Assembly (NCBI GenBank): GCA_029256575.1
Contig: JAQSXR010000011.1
Location: 1 to 63,123, forward strand
Length of the DNA: 63,123 bases
Source of the DNA: Clostridiales bacterium
Lineage (GTDB): Bacteria; Bacillota; Clostridia; Lachnospirales; JAQSXR01
Direction: 5' to 3'
Part shown: positions 18,895 to 29,376 of the stretch, piece after piece
Layout of the letters: every line of letters begins with the position of its first letter
Position numbering within the stretch: position 1 is the stretch's first letter
Position numbers and translations under genes: made by a program
The notes under the pieces: model-generated
What the model was told of the DNA's origin: nothing
Seen by the model: only the letters and a program-made list of their open reading frames with translations
The model's database searches: none

Positions 18895-20540
18895 TTAAAT
18901 CTGGAATTTCTCAACAATTTGTTGAAGTTGTGCTGATAATATTTTTAATTCATTTGCGTGGTTTGATACTTCCTCTATCGCAGCTAATTGTTCTTCCGAT
19001 GATGCAGATACTTCTTCTGTAGCTGCTGATGTTTCTTCCGTAGAAGCTGATATATCTTCCATAATACCAACTATATCATCTTTCATACTTCTCATAGAAG
19101 AACTTTGTTTTCCAATTTCATTTACATTTATAATTAATTCTTTTAGTGTGTCAGATATCTTACCAAAAGCTGTTTTTGTATCCTCAACAGCAATATTTTG
19201 TTCATTTGATACTGTCCTAACAAGTTCCATCGTATTTACTGAAGAATTTGAATATTTTTGAATATCGTCAATAATTTCTTTAATTTGCTTAACTGCATTT
19301 TCTGATTCTTCTGCTAGTTTTCTTATTTCTTCCGCTACTACTGCAAATCCTCTACCTGCTTCTCCTGCTCTTGCTGCTTCTATCGATGCATTTAATGCAA
19401 GAAGATTTGTTTGTTTAGAAATTTGTGTTATCGATTCTGTAATAACATTAATTTTATCACTACTTTCACTTACTTTAGAAATAACTTCACTTATATTATT
19501 CGTAGCAATTTTATTTTTTTCTGTAGTTGTTATTAATTTTTCAACTGCCACTAACCCATTATCACTTAATTTTTCTGTTTCATTCGCTACTTGATCCATA
19601 TTTGTAACAGAGTTTGCTACTGCCTCTATATTACTCGCAAGTATATCTACTGAATGCACCGCATTTTCTGTACTTTTTGCTTCTTCGCCAACCGCTTGAG
19701 CAACCTGTTGAATTGTTGCTGTCACTTCATTAATTGCAGTTGAAGTCTCATCTGTAATCGTAGCTAAAGAGTTAGAAAATGTCATAACAGTTAATGAAGA
19801 TTCTTTCATCGTTGAAATGAGTTCTTTCATGTTCCTTAACATAATATTAAATGATCCTGCTAATATTCCTTAGATACCTCTTCTAGGTTTTCACTAATTA
19901 TTCTTATAGGTACCGATATATGTCTAGCAAATAGAATAATTACAATTAACCCTAAGATTATTGAGCTTGTTAATATGATACCCAAAAGCTTTAATATCTC
20001 AAAAGAACCTTGATTATAATCTTGCATGTAGGAGCCCGCTGAAACGATCCATCCCCAATTTGGGTCTTTTTCCTGATAAGAAATCTTTTCACCAAATTTA
20101 TCAGAGTTTGGAAGTGTCCATGTATATTGATCCTCAACATCCCATACGTTTTGTCCTTCAAGAGAAGGATGTGCAACTTCTAATCCTTTGTCATCATAAA
20201 CTACAAAATAACCACTTTTCCCTAAATCAATATTTTTATTAATCTCACGCTTTCCTTCACTATTCATAACTCCAAGTAAATATATCTTAACTTCTTCCTG
20301 TGCTTCAGCTAATGTTACCGTTCCTTTTGTTACTTCTTTTTGTTTTATATCAATAAGTTGAAGTGCTTGCCTAACGCTGTTTTTAAGGATTACTTCACCC
20401 TTATTGTTTAGCTCGCCTTTCGCAATCTGGTAACTAACGATTCCTGTAATCAATAATGGAATAATTAGTAATAATGATGCCATTAAAATCAATTTTGATC
20501 GTATTGAATTTGTGAAACTAAACCTTTTCTTTGTTTGCAT
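18895..20540 (-). pseudogene. Methyl-accepting chemotaxis protein, broken inside the HAMP domain
   Basis: Two frames together make one receptor. The first (20540-19860; the ATG at 20540 follows GAGGAAATATT) has a TM segment, a single-Cache ligand domain (DLGKSGYFVVYDDKGLEVAHPSL; DPNWGWIVSAGSYM), a second TM and HAMP helix 1 ending RIISENLEEVSKEY at a premature TAG. The second (about 19875-18895) resumes as GILAGSFNIMLRNMKEL, the end of HAMP, then a full signalling domain with the hairpin motif [28 protein letters not shown]. About 16-18 residues of the HAMP connector are missing and the frame is shifted, which points to a small deletion not divisible by three. No compensating start with a clear SD is seen for the second part, though ATG at 19842 could be used. 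Confidence 0.8.
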
Positions 20541-20638
20541 AATATTTCCTCTGTCTTTTCTCATGTAGTGGGGTTAATTTGGGTATGTAAAAACGATAAT
20601 ATTATTTATATACTAATTATTTAGGATATATACTGTTT

Positions 20639-20667
20639 ATTTTATTCTTATGTTTATATACTGTCAA
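20639..20667 (-). promoter_or_regulatory. Promoter of the chemotaxis receptor gene
   Basis: Minus-strand TTGACA (20662-20667), 17-nt spacer, TAAAAT (20639-20644). The promoter is intact although the gene is broken. Confidence 0.65.
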
Positions 20668-20750
20668 TACTGTAAATGTAGCTATTTTTTGAAAAGGAAT
20701 TATATTTTTTATATACGACTTTTATTTTTTGTAATGAAAAAAATTAATTA

Positions 20751-20780
20751 GTTGACAAGTCAACCAATTTTATATAATAT
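20751..20780 (+). promoter_or_regulatory. marR promoter with overlapping palindromic operator
   Basis: TTGACA (20752-20757) with TATAAT at 20773-20778 (15-nt spacer) or TAATAT at 20775-20780 (17 nt). A perfect palindrome GTTGAC-AA-GTCAAC (20751-20764) covers the -35, as expected for autorepression by a MarR-family protein. Confidence 0.7.
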
Positions 20781-20814
20781 TATCGTAAATCAACTTAAGA
20801 AAGGAAGTGCTTCT

Positions 20815-21258
20815 TTGCTTAGAGATGTACATATTTATTTTAATAAGTTAGATAGAATCGCACATATGTTTATAAATGATAGACTAAAAGATACTGAACT
20901 ATCAAGAGGACTTTTTTTTTACATACTAGAATTATCTCATCAAGATGGAGTTTCATTACAAAAATTAAGTCGTATGGTTTTTGTAGATAAAGCTAATACT
21001 ACTAGGGCTGTAGCTAAACTTACCGAATTAGGATATGTTTTTAGAAAAGAAAATGAGTGTGACTTACGTTCTTCTAAAATTTTCTTAACGCAATTAGGCA
21101 AAAATGCAGCTATTAAGATAGAAGAAATTTTTCTTGAATGGCGTAATTTAATCAGTGATGGACTTACAGATAATGAACAAAAGATTGTATTGGATATAAG
21201 CAATAAACTTTATGAAAATGCATATAAGTATTATTGCAGTCTTGATGACAAGAAGTAG
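20815..21258 (+). CDS. MarR family transcriptional regulator
   Basis: Winged-helix dimeric regulator. The open frame extends upstream to 20752, but that part is the promoter; the real start is TTG at 20815, seven bases behind GGAAG, giving 147 residues. The wHTH is at about residues 34-95 with SLQKLSRMVFVDKANTTRAVAKLTELGYVFRKEN and the wing RSSKIFLTQLGK. No ligand can be predicted. The palindrome over its own -35 suggests autoregulation. The DUF4914-like gene follows 85 bp downstream in the same direction and may be its target. Confidence 0.88.
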   Translation: MLRDVHIYFNKLDRIAHMFINDRLKDTELSRGLFFYILELSHQDGVSLQKLSRMVFVDKANTTRAVAKLTELGYVFRKENECDLRSSKIFLTQLGKNAAIKIEEIFLEWRNLISDGLTDNEQKIVLDISNKLYENAYKYYCSLDDKK

Positions 21259-21284
21259 TTAAGTGAAAAAGATATACAAGTAAA

Positions 21285-21299
21285 CGGTTTTTAAAACCG
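21285..21299 (+). promoter_or_regulatory. Palindrome before the DUF4914-like gene
   Basis: Perfect 7-1-7 palindrome CGGTTTT-T-AAAACCG between marR and the next gene. No T-run follows, so it is less likely a terminator than an operator or a small mRNA hairpin. It differs in sequence from the marR palindrome. Confidence 0.35.
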
Positions 21300-21343
21300 A
21301 ATAACTTTATATATATATTGAATAAGAAAGGAACGATTGTTTA

Positions 21344-23215
21344 ATGGATAAACTAAAGAAATTCACGCTTTCGGAAGACGTATTAGACATTATACAAAAT
21401 TGCCAAGGCTTTATTATACCAAAAACGAAACAAGAGCTTGTTTCTATGGCCTTTGGAAATGATAATAATGATAGTTTTGATGTTGGCTACGATGTAAATG
21501 GTGAACAAATTATTGAAGCAAATGTAGTACGCTGTAAAAATGGTGCTGTTGTAAATTATACTGACGATTATATGCGTCGACGCGATCCTGACTGCCTACT
21601 TGTTGCAGATGAAAATGACACTGATAAACCAAGATATGATGATGTATATAAAGATGATTTTTCACCACTCAGAAATAGTACTTTTGAATGGCTTAAAAAG
21701 CAAGAGTTAATTGTTATGCCGTTTATGGCTGGTGGTAAAGAGTATGGTTATGAAGCTCTTCTACTTGCACCAGTAAATGCAGCATTCTTTGCTTGCGGAC
21801 TTGGTGACTTACAGTATTTTGTAAATATAGACGAATATGAGGGAGCCTTCTCCCCAAAGGCAGTTATATATCTTGCTCCTCCATTTCGCCATACCCATTT
21901 CAATGGTAAACAAATAGTTGTTCATAATCGTTTACCTGGAATGCATGAGTTATTTTCTTACAATCTTTATCCTGGCCCAAGTGCCAAAAAGGGTATTTAC
22001 GGAGTATTATTAAATATAGGTGAAGGTGAAGGTTGGGTAACCGTTCACGCTTCAACCGTTAAAGTTATTACACCATATGACAACGAAATAGTTATTTTAC
22101 ATGAAGGCGCTTCTGGTGGTGGTAAAAGTGAAATGATTGAGAATATTCACAGAGAGCCTGATGGCAAGAGTATAGTAGGTGAAAATCTAACAACCAATGA
22201 AAAATACTATATTCGATTAAAAGAAACATGTGAACTTAGACCAGTTACTGATGATATGGCTTTATGTCATCCTAAGATGCAAAATGATAGTAATAAATTA
22301 GTAGTAAAAGATGCTGAAGAAGGTTGGTTTTTAAGAGTTGATAATATTAAAAATTATGGAACCGAGCCTTTCTACGAAAAAATATGTACGCAACCATCTG
22401 AACCACTTGTTTTCTTGAACATTCAAGGCGTTCCAAAATCAACTTGTTTAATTTGGGAACATACACTAGATTCAGACGGTACACCATGTCCTAATCCTCG
22501 AGTAATTTTACCACGTAGGATGGTTCCTAACATAATTAGTGAATTAGTTGAGGTTGATGTTAGAAGCTTTGGGGTTCGTACTCCTCCATGCAGTATTGAT
22601 AATCCTAGCTATGGTATATTAGGATTGTTACACATTATCCCTCCTGCTCTTGCATGGTTGTGGAGACTTGTTGCACCAAGAGGATATAACAACCCTAGTA
22701 TCATCGATTCTGTTGGAATGACAAGTGAAGGAGTTGGGTCATATTGGCCATTTGCAACTGGCAAGATGGTTGAGCAAGCAAACCTCTTATTAGATCAGAT
22801 CTTACATTCATCCAGCACACGATATGTTCTTATCCCAAATCAACATATTGGTAACTATAAGGTAGGGTTTATGCCTCAATGGATTGCAAGAGAATATATT
22901 GCTCGACGTGGTAGTGCAAAATTCAAACAAGAACATTTAGTTCAAGCACGTTGTTCTTTATTAGGTTATAGCCTTGATAGTTTAAAGGTAGATGGCCAAC
23001 ATATAAGAAAAATATTCCTACAACCTGAACTTCAAGCTGAAGTAGGTCATGACGGATATGATAAAGGCGCAAAGATATTAAGTGATTTCTTTAAAAAAGA
23101 ATTAGAAAAATATAATGTACCAGAACTTAACCCACTTGGTAAGAAAATTATCGAATGTTGTTTAAATGATTCTCCTCTTGAAGATTATCTCGATATTTTA
23201 CCAATGAGATATTAA
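21344..23215 (+). CDS. DUF4914-like P-loop protein
   Basis: 623 residues, soluble, no signal peptide. The family appears to be DUF4914 (from memory), found in Clostridia and Bacteroidota, of unknown function. A clear Walker A sequence HEGASGGGKSEM lies near residue 263, preceded by a beta-rich half; the arrangement, including GASGGGKS and a following DDMALCHPK and PRRMVPN segment, recalls the P-loop of PEP carboxykinase and HPr kinase. Four W residues cluster around LHIIPPALAWLWRL near 435. SD AAAGGAACG precedes the ATG. It stands alone between marR and a terminator. Kinase or carboxykinase activity is only a hypothesis. Confidence 0.7.
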   Translation: MDKLKKFTLSEDVLDIIQNCQGFIIPKTKQELVSMAFGNDNNDSFDVGYDVNGEQIIEANVVRCKNGAVVNYTDDYMRRRDPDCLLVADENDTDKPRYDDVYKDDFSPLRNSTFEWLKKQELIVMPFMAGGKEYGYEALLLAPVNAAFFACGLGDLQYFVNIDEYEGAFSPKAVIYLAPPFRHTHFNGKQIVVHNRLPGMHELFSYNLYPGPSAKKGIYGVLLNIGEGEGWVTVHASTVKVITPYDNEIVILHEGASGGGKSEMIENIHREPDGKSIVGENLTTNEKYYIRLKETCELRPVTDDMALCHPKMQNDSNKLVVKDAEEGWFLRVDNIKNYGTEPFYEKICTQPSEPLVFLNIQGVPKSTCLIWEHTLDSDGTPCPNPRVILPRRMVPNIISELVEVDVRSFGVRTPPCSIDNPSYGILGLLHIIPPALAWLWRLVAPRGYNNPSIIDSVGMTSEGVGSYWPFATGKMVEQANLLLDQILHSSSTRYVLIPNQHIGNYKVGFMPQWIAREYIARRGSAKFKQEHLVQARCSLLGYSLDSLKVDGQHIRKIFLQPELQAEVGHDGYDKGAKILSDFFKKELEKYNVPELNPLGKKIIECCLNDSPLEDYLDILPMRY

Positions 23216-23261
23216 AACAGTTAATACCATATAAAATTAAAAATATATAATTATTAAAAAA

Positions 23262-23300
23262 GAAACATACTAGGTTTTCATTCCTAATATGTTTCTTTTT
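23262..23300 (+). terminator. Terminator after the DUF4914-like gene
   Basis: Stem AGAAACATA-TAGG / CCTA-TATGTTTCT around an 8-nt loop, followed by TTTTTATATTTT. Confidence 0.88.
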
Positions 23301-23353
23301 ATATTTTATCACAATAGAAATCTAAATAATTATAAATTCAATATAGTTTCAAC

Positions 23354-23383
23354 TTGACATTAGTGTATGTCATACACTATAAT
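23354..23383 (+). promoter_or_regulatory. padR promoter with 19-bp palindromic operator
   Basis: TTGACA (23354-23359), 18-nt spacer, TATAAT (23378-23383). The spacer is almost wholly filled by the perfect palindrome TAGTGTATG-T-CATACACTA (23361-23379). This is the ideal position for repression by the adjacent PadR protein. Confidence 0.85.
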
Positions 23384-23400
23384 CAATCTGAGGTGATTAC

Positions 23401-23757
23401 ATGAATAATATTGATGAACTAATGAACTCTCTCATTATTGAACTAAGAAGAGGAACACTCGTACTTTCTGTTCTTAGCCAACTTAGTGAACCCGAGTATG
23501 GATATTCTCTTGTTCAAAAATTAGAAAATAAAAATTCACTAATTGAAGCCGGTACACTCTACCCCTTGCTTCGAAGATTAGAAAAGCAGCAACTATTAGT
23601 TAGCAATTGGGATACTACCGAAAGCCGACCACGTAAATTCTATGTATTAAGTGCCCAAGGAAAAGAAGTGTATACTCGTCTTAAGGGTGAGTGGTATTCT
23701 GTGTCAAAGCAATTAGAAAAATTATTAATGGAGGATGATAATTATGAAATTGATTGA
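23401..23757 (+). CDS. PadR family transcriptional regulator
   Basis: 118-residue winged-helix protein of the short PadR-s2 type: helix region VLSVLSQLSEPEYGYSLVQKLENKN, then EAGTLYPLLRRLEKQQLLVSNW and the wing SRPRKFYVLSAQGKEVY. GAGGTG lies five bases before the ATG. It overlaps the following HAAS-domain gene, and the pair is a common two-gene module in Firmicutes in which the membrane HAAS protein may modulate the regulator. Ligand unknown. The palindrome in its promoter points to autorepression. Confidence 0.92.
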   Translation: MNNIDELMNSLIIELRRGTLVLSVLSQLSEPEYGYSLVQKLENKNSLIEAGTLYPLLRRLEKQQLLVSNWDTTESRPRKFYVLSAQGKEVYTRLKGEWYSVSKQLEKLLMEDDNYEID

Positions 23758-24742
23758 TCGTTATATTTATGCAGTTACGGAACATTTACCAATCGATACT
23801 CGCGAAGATGTAAGCAAAGAATTACGTGCGAATATAGAGGATATGCTACCAGAGAGTCCAAATGAGCATGATATCCGCGCAGTTCTCGAAAAACTTGGGA
23901 GTCCCACTAAACTTGCAGAGGATTTTGCCCCAACAAAACGCTATTTAATAGGGCCAAGTCTATATGCCAGTTATTTTAGTGTTTTAAAATTAGTAATTGG
24001 AATTGTTGTTATTGTCCTCGCATCTATTACTTTGATTGATAAATTATTAAATCCTTCCGATAGTATCAATTATATAAAGATGTCCGTTGAGATTATTACA
24101 GACATGATAGTAGCTGTAATACAAGGAGCAACTCAAGCATTCTTATGGGTAACTATAACTTTTATCATATTAGAAAGAACCGGAGTTAATGCAGAGAACT
24201 TACCTTTTCAGGAAACGTGGTCTATTGATAATTTACCAACATTACCTATACCGAAGAAAAAAATGATCTCACGCGTTGAAACTGCTGTTTCCATGTTTTT
24301 TGCTATACTATTTATTTCTCTATTTTATTTTGAACCACAACTTATTGGTTGGTATGAGAAAGGTAAGGACGGTCTTAGACTTATTGAGTCATTTTTTGTA
24401 GTTGAACGATTGCACTTCTACATGCCAATTATTATTCTCTTAGCTATCTTTCAGTTTGGTATTTTTATTTACAAGTTTATCTCAAGGCGCTGGAGCCGTC
24501 CGTTAGCTATCGTTAATACGATTAATAATATTGCTATATCTATCCTCATTTGCATAATGGCAAGTGATTCATCATTATTTAACAACGGATTTGTATCACG
24601 TTTTTCAAATCTATTAGACTCTTCAATTTCACAGTTGAAACCTATTTGGAATAGAAGCATTTGGGTATTCGTAATTGTTTTTGTCAGTATTTGTATCTGG
24701 GATAGTATATCTGGATTTATAAAGTGCAATGCACATGATTAA
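23744..24742 (+). CDS. HAAS-domain membrane protein, partner of PadR
   Basis: 332 residues from the ATG at 23744, seven bases behind GGAGG (an in-frame ATG at 23735 lacks a site). Residues 1-70 form a cytoplasmic helical HAAS domain (IDRYIYAVTEHLPIDTREDVSKEL...ILEKLGSPTKLAEDF type), followed by about six TM segments to the C-terminus. The start lies inside the end of padR (14-nt overlap), so expression is coupled. Proteins of this kind are thought to relay membrane state to PadR regulators; no direct evidence is available in the sequence. A terminator follows. Confidence 0.8.
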   Translation: MKLIDRYIYAVTEHLPIDTREDVSKELRANIEDMLPESPNEHDIRAVLEKLGSPTKLAEDFAPTKRYLIGPSLYASYFSVLKLVIGIVVIVLASITLIDKLLNPSDSINYIKMSVEIITDMIVAVIQGATQAFLWVTITFIILERTGVNAENLPFQETWSIDNLPTLPIPKKKMISRVETAVSMFFAILFISLFYFEPQLIGWYEKGKDGLRLIESFFVVERLHFYMPIIILLAIFQFGIFIYKFISRRWSRPLAIVNTINNIAISILICIMASDSSLFNNGFVSRFSNLLDSSISQLKPIWNRSIWVFVIVFVSICIWDSISGFIKCNAHD

Positions 24743-24751
24743 TAAAAATAG

Positions 24752-24785
24752 AAAACTCTCATCTTACTTGATGAGAGTTTTTTGA
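24752..24785 (+). terminator. Terminator of the PadR-HAAS operon
   Basis: Stem AAAACTCTCATC/GATGAGAGTTTT with loop TTACTT and a T-run. Confidence 0.9.
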
Positions 24786-24863
24786 TTCTAGATTTATCAT
24801 ATGAAACGAATAAATTCAGGTTAGTATGGGGTAAAATAAAATTACTATGATATTTTTATTAAT

Positions 24864-26178
<1,315 letters not shown>

Positions 26179-26226
26179 TTATATGTTGCTCTAACATTTA
26201 CCGAAATATTTGTAACATCTACAAGA

Positions 26227-26676
26227 TTAATTTGTTTTCTTCTTTATTATTACCGAAATATCTTCATCCACAATATATCCTTTTGCTTTCAAACTTGTCT
26301 TCATGGCTTCATACCAACCCTCTCCAGAAAGTTGTGTTACTTTATTCTCATCCATAAAGATAATCTGGCCTTCTGGAAGATCTTTAATATTCTCACATGA
26401 TATTTGGTATTGATTTTTTCTATTAATTGCTCCTATTTCTTCTAACGACGTTATCATACGATATACGGTAGCAATTCCAATAGATGGATCTTTTAAATTT
26501 GCCTCATAATATATTTCTTTACAACATGAACAATCATTTCCTAGGATTATATCTATTATTAACTTTCTTTGCGTAGTAATTCGGCATCCTTTTTCCCTAA
26601 GCTGATTAATAATTAGTTCACGCTTATTAATGAGCGTGGTAAAAGATTGATTATTATATTTGCAGCATTTACTCAT
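26227..26676 (-). CDS. Fur family regulator, atypical C-terminal domain
   Basis: 149 residues. The winged-helix part is clear: REKGCRITTQRKLIIDIILGN and GIATVYRMITSLEEIGAINRK match Fur/PerR DNA-binding helices. The C-terminal half lacks the HxHxH and CxxC metal ligands of canonical Fur; a CSCCKE stretch at about 50-55 is the only cysteine cluster. It might sense something other than iron, or metal through the N-terminal cysteines. It lies just downstream of feoB in the same direction, separated by 84 bp, and may share the feo transcript. Confidence 0.8.
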   Translation of the reverse strand: MSKCCKYNNQSFTTLINKRELIINQLREKGCRITTQRKLIIDIILGNDCSCCKEIYYEANLKDPSIGIATVYRMITSLEEIGAINRKNQYQISCENIKDLPEGQIIFMDENKVTQLSGEGWYEAMKTSLKAKGYIVDEDISVIIKKKTN

Positions 26677-26759
26677 TTAATCACCTTTTCGATTTAGATT
26701 TTTTATTATTACTGTAGAAATATAAATAGATCTTTCTAGTTTAGATTTTAGATTTGATT

Positions 26760-28814
26760 CTAAAAAATTAAATTACCTAAAGTATTAATTATTAGTGCTA
26801 CGATATAAGCAACTACCATTTGAAAAGATATTGCTTTTAATGTCCATTTCCATGAAACCATTTCTCTCTTCATTGCTCCTACTGCTGCAAAACAAGGCAT
26901 ACATAGTAAATTAAATGCCATATATGAATACGCTGAAACTTGTGTAAATACGTCTCTAATTTCAGGTAATGCTTGTGCTCCTGAACTTATCGCCTCAATT
27001 GTTGCTTCGTCACCAATCCCACCAAAGAGTTGTCCAAAGGTTGCAACGATATTTTCTTTTGCTATCCAACCAGTTACAACACCAACAGAGGCTCTCCAAT
27101 CAGCAAATCCAAGTGGTGCGAATATAAATTTAATAGCATTTCCAATCGATGCCAAGAAGCTATCTTCCATATCTACCATTCCAGTAAAGTTAAAGTTTGA
27201 AAGCAACCAGATTAAAACTGTAGATACAAAAATTATTGTTCCTGCTTTAATCGCAAACCCTTTTACCTTATCCCAACCATGAATTAGTATACTTTTACCT
27301 GTTGGTATTCGATATTGTGGCAACTCCATAATAAAGTTAGATGTTTCCCCTTTGAATGCAAATTTATTTAGCAGTAAAGCGCTGATGATTGCTATTACTA
27401 ATCCAAGCATATAGATGGAAAATACAATTATTGTCTTATTACTTCCTGCAAAAAGTGTTGCTGCAAACATAGCATAAATCGGCAACTTCGCTCCACAAGA
27501 CATAAACGGCGTAATCATCATAGTAATTTTACGGTCTTTATCACTCTCTAATGTTCTTGAAGCCATAAGTGCTGGCACAGAACACCCAAATCCCATTAGT
27601 AATGGAATAAACGATTTTCCTGATAATCCTAAGTGTCTGAATAAGCGATCCATAACAAAGGCTACTCTTGCCATATATCCGCTGTCTTCTAGGAACGATA
27701 GTAATAAAAATAGAACTAATACTAAAGGTAAGAATCCTGCAACTGCGCCAATCCCTTCCATTACCCCATCAATAACTAGTGAAAGAATCCAATCAGATGC
27801 TCCTGCATTACTTAAGATACTCTCAATCCCCCCAGTTAACGCTCCCCAACCTTCTTCTACAAGCCCTGCAAGCCAAATTCCAGGACTTGGAAGTCCTTTG
27901 ATTAGTAAGAAGTTCTCACTGAAAGTAGCGGCAAATAACAGGTACATTATCATAGCGAAAATAGGTAAAGCAAGAAATCGGTTGGTTAGTATTTTATCTA
28001 ATTTATCAGATTTATTAGAAACATGCCCCTTCTCACTCTTCTTTACGATCCCTTTTAATATCTTTGATATATATTTATACCTAAGATCTGCTATTTTAGC
28101 TTCTGTGTCGCCATCTGCTTCTTTTTCGGCCTCTTTTACGATTATATTAACTTGCTTTATTGTATCATCGGAAAGACCATTGGTAATGACCTCGTCTCCT
28201 TCAATAAGTTTGATTGCTTTCCATCTGCGCTCATCTGGGCTTTTATCTTCTAATAATTGTTCCACTTTCAATAAGGCAGAATCAATATTTTTATCAAAAA
28301 CCTGTACATTATTAGGTTTCTTTTTATTTCTTGCCGTTTCTATGGCAGCTTCCATCAAATGATTGAGACCCTTTGCTTTTCTAGCAACTATCGGTACAAC
28401 CAGAACTCCTAATATCTCTGAAAGTTTGTTAAAATCTATCGTATCTCCCTTTGCTTCTACTTCATCCATCATATTGATTGCGATGACCAACGGAATCTGT
28501 GTTTCAATAATCTGAAGCGTTAAATAAAGATTTCTCTCTATACTCGTACCATCCACTATATTTATTACTACATCTGGTTTTTCATTTACTATAAAGTCTC
28601 TTGCGATAATCTCTTCTGCTGAGTATGGAGATAATGAATAAGTACCTGGTAAATCTAACACCTTTACATCTCTATCCTTCTTATATGTACCTTCTTTTTT
28701 ATCAACTGTTACACCTGGCCAATTGCCAACGTGTTGCTTAGAGCCTGTAATTTCATTAAATACTGTTGTTTTTCCACTGTTTGGGTTACCCGCTAATGCA
28801 ATATTAATGGACAT
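26760..28814 (-). CDS. feoB: Ferrous iron transport protein B
   Basis: 684-residue Fe2+ transporter with an N-terminal GTPase. G1 GNPNSGKT at residues 9-16, G3 DLPGTYSLSPYSAEE near 54, G4 NMMDE near 115. The membrane part begins about residue 278 with GFGCSVPALMASR and MSCGAKLPIYAMF, which carry the conserved cysteines of the permease. Two feoA genes lie just upstream and a Fur box precedes the cluster. An AGCAGAGC/GGCTCTGC hairpin (about 28863-28887) lies between feoA and feoB and may set their ratio. SD AAAGGAGAG. Confidence 0.97.
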   Translation of the reverse strand: MSINIALAGNPNSGKTTVFNEITGSKQHVGNWPGVTVDKKEGTYKKDRDVKVLDLPGTYSLSPYSAEEIIARDFIVNEKPDVVINIVDGTSIERNLYLTLQIIETQIPLVIAINMMDEVEAKGDTIDFNKLSEILGVLVVPIVARKAKGLNHLMEAAIETARNKKKPNNVQVFDKNIDSALLKVEQLLEDKSPDERRWKAIKLIEGDEVITNGLSDDTIKQVNIIVKEAEKEADGDTEAKIADLRYKYISKILKGIVKKSEKGHVSNKSDKLDKILTNRFLALPIFAMIMYLLFAATFSENFLLIKGLPSPGIWLAGLVEEGWGALTGGIESILSNAGASDWILSLVIDGVMEGIGAVAGFLPLVLVLFLLLSFLEDSGYMARVAFVMDRLFRHLGLSGKSFIPLLMGFGCSVPALMASRTLESDKDRKITMMITPFMSCGAKLPIYAMFAATLFAGSNKTIIVFSIYMLGLVIAIISALLLNKFAFKGETSNFIMELPQYRIPTGKSILIHGWDKVKGFAIKAGTIIFVSTVLIWLLSNFNFTGMVDMEDSFLASIGNAIKFIFAPLGFADWRASVGVVTGWIAKENIVATFGQLFGGIGDEATIEAISSGAQALPEIRDVFTQVSAYSYMAFNLLCMPCFAAVGAMKREMVSWKWTLKAISFQMVVAYIVALIINTLGNLIF

Positions 28815-28887
28815 ATATTCTCTCCTTTAGGTTAGTGTATGCTAACTATTATCTCTAAAATATGCAGAGCCTCTTCTTTTTGCTCTG

Positions 28888-29106
28888 CTACTGAACTTGA
28901 ATCTGTTTTGCTTCTTCTTTTCTTAAACTTAATTCATATCCTCTAATATTTACTTCTATTGGATCTCCTAGCGGGGCTACTTTAATCACTTTAATCGTTG
29001 CTCCTGGTGTTACTCCCATATCCATAATTCGTCTTCTTGCAGGTCCTTTTTCTCCAACTGAAATGACTGTTCCTTCTTGTCCGGGTTTTAAATCTTCTAA
29101 TGTCAT
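28888..29106 (-). CDS. feoA: FeoA family protein (second copy)
   Basis: 72-residue SH3-like protein of ferrous iron transport. TLEDLKPGQEGTVISVGEKGPARRRIMDMGVTPG shows the usual FeoA core, ending in SLRKEEAKQIQV. It follows the first feoA by 12 bp and precedes feoB. FeoA is thought to act at the FeoB GTPase domain. The two copies differ considerably, so they are not a recent duplication. Confidence 0.95.
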   Translation of the reverse strand: MTLEDLKPGQEGTVISVGEKGPARRRIMDMGVTPGATIKVIKVAPLGDPIEVNIRGYELSLRKEEAKQIQVQ

Positions 29107-29118
29107 TCTTGTTATCTC

Positions 29119-29349
29119 CTAATCTACCATTATTTTTGATGCTAATCCTTTATTCAAGGCTATTCTTACTCCTTTAACCAGTAGTATCATTCCGCTCTGA
29201 TTCTCACCTAGCACTTCTACTTTTTCACCCTTAACAAATCCAAGGTCTTGTAGATGTTTTTTCATTTCATCTTTTACTCTACATGCAGTTATTAATTTTG
29301 TCTCACCAAGTCTTACTAATGCTAACGGCATACTATCAATCCTTTCCAC
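29119..29349 (-). CDS. feoA: FeoA family protein (first copy)
   Basis: 76 residues. MPLALVRLGETKLITACRVKDEMKKHLQDLGFVKGEKVEVL fits the clostridial FeoA branch, in which the ERRRL-type turn is replaced by DEMKKHL. It is the first gene of the feoA-feoA-feoB transcript, behind the promoter at 29377-29405 and the Fur box at 29415-29429. SD AAAGG. Confidence 0.9.
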   Translation of the reverse strand: MERIDSMPLALVRLGETKLITACRVKDEMKKHLQDLGFVKGEKVEVLGENQSGMILLVKGVRIALNKGLASKIMVD

Positions 29350-29376
29350 TAAAAAATAATGACTAATTTACTTTAT

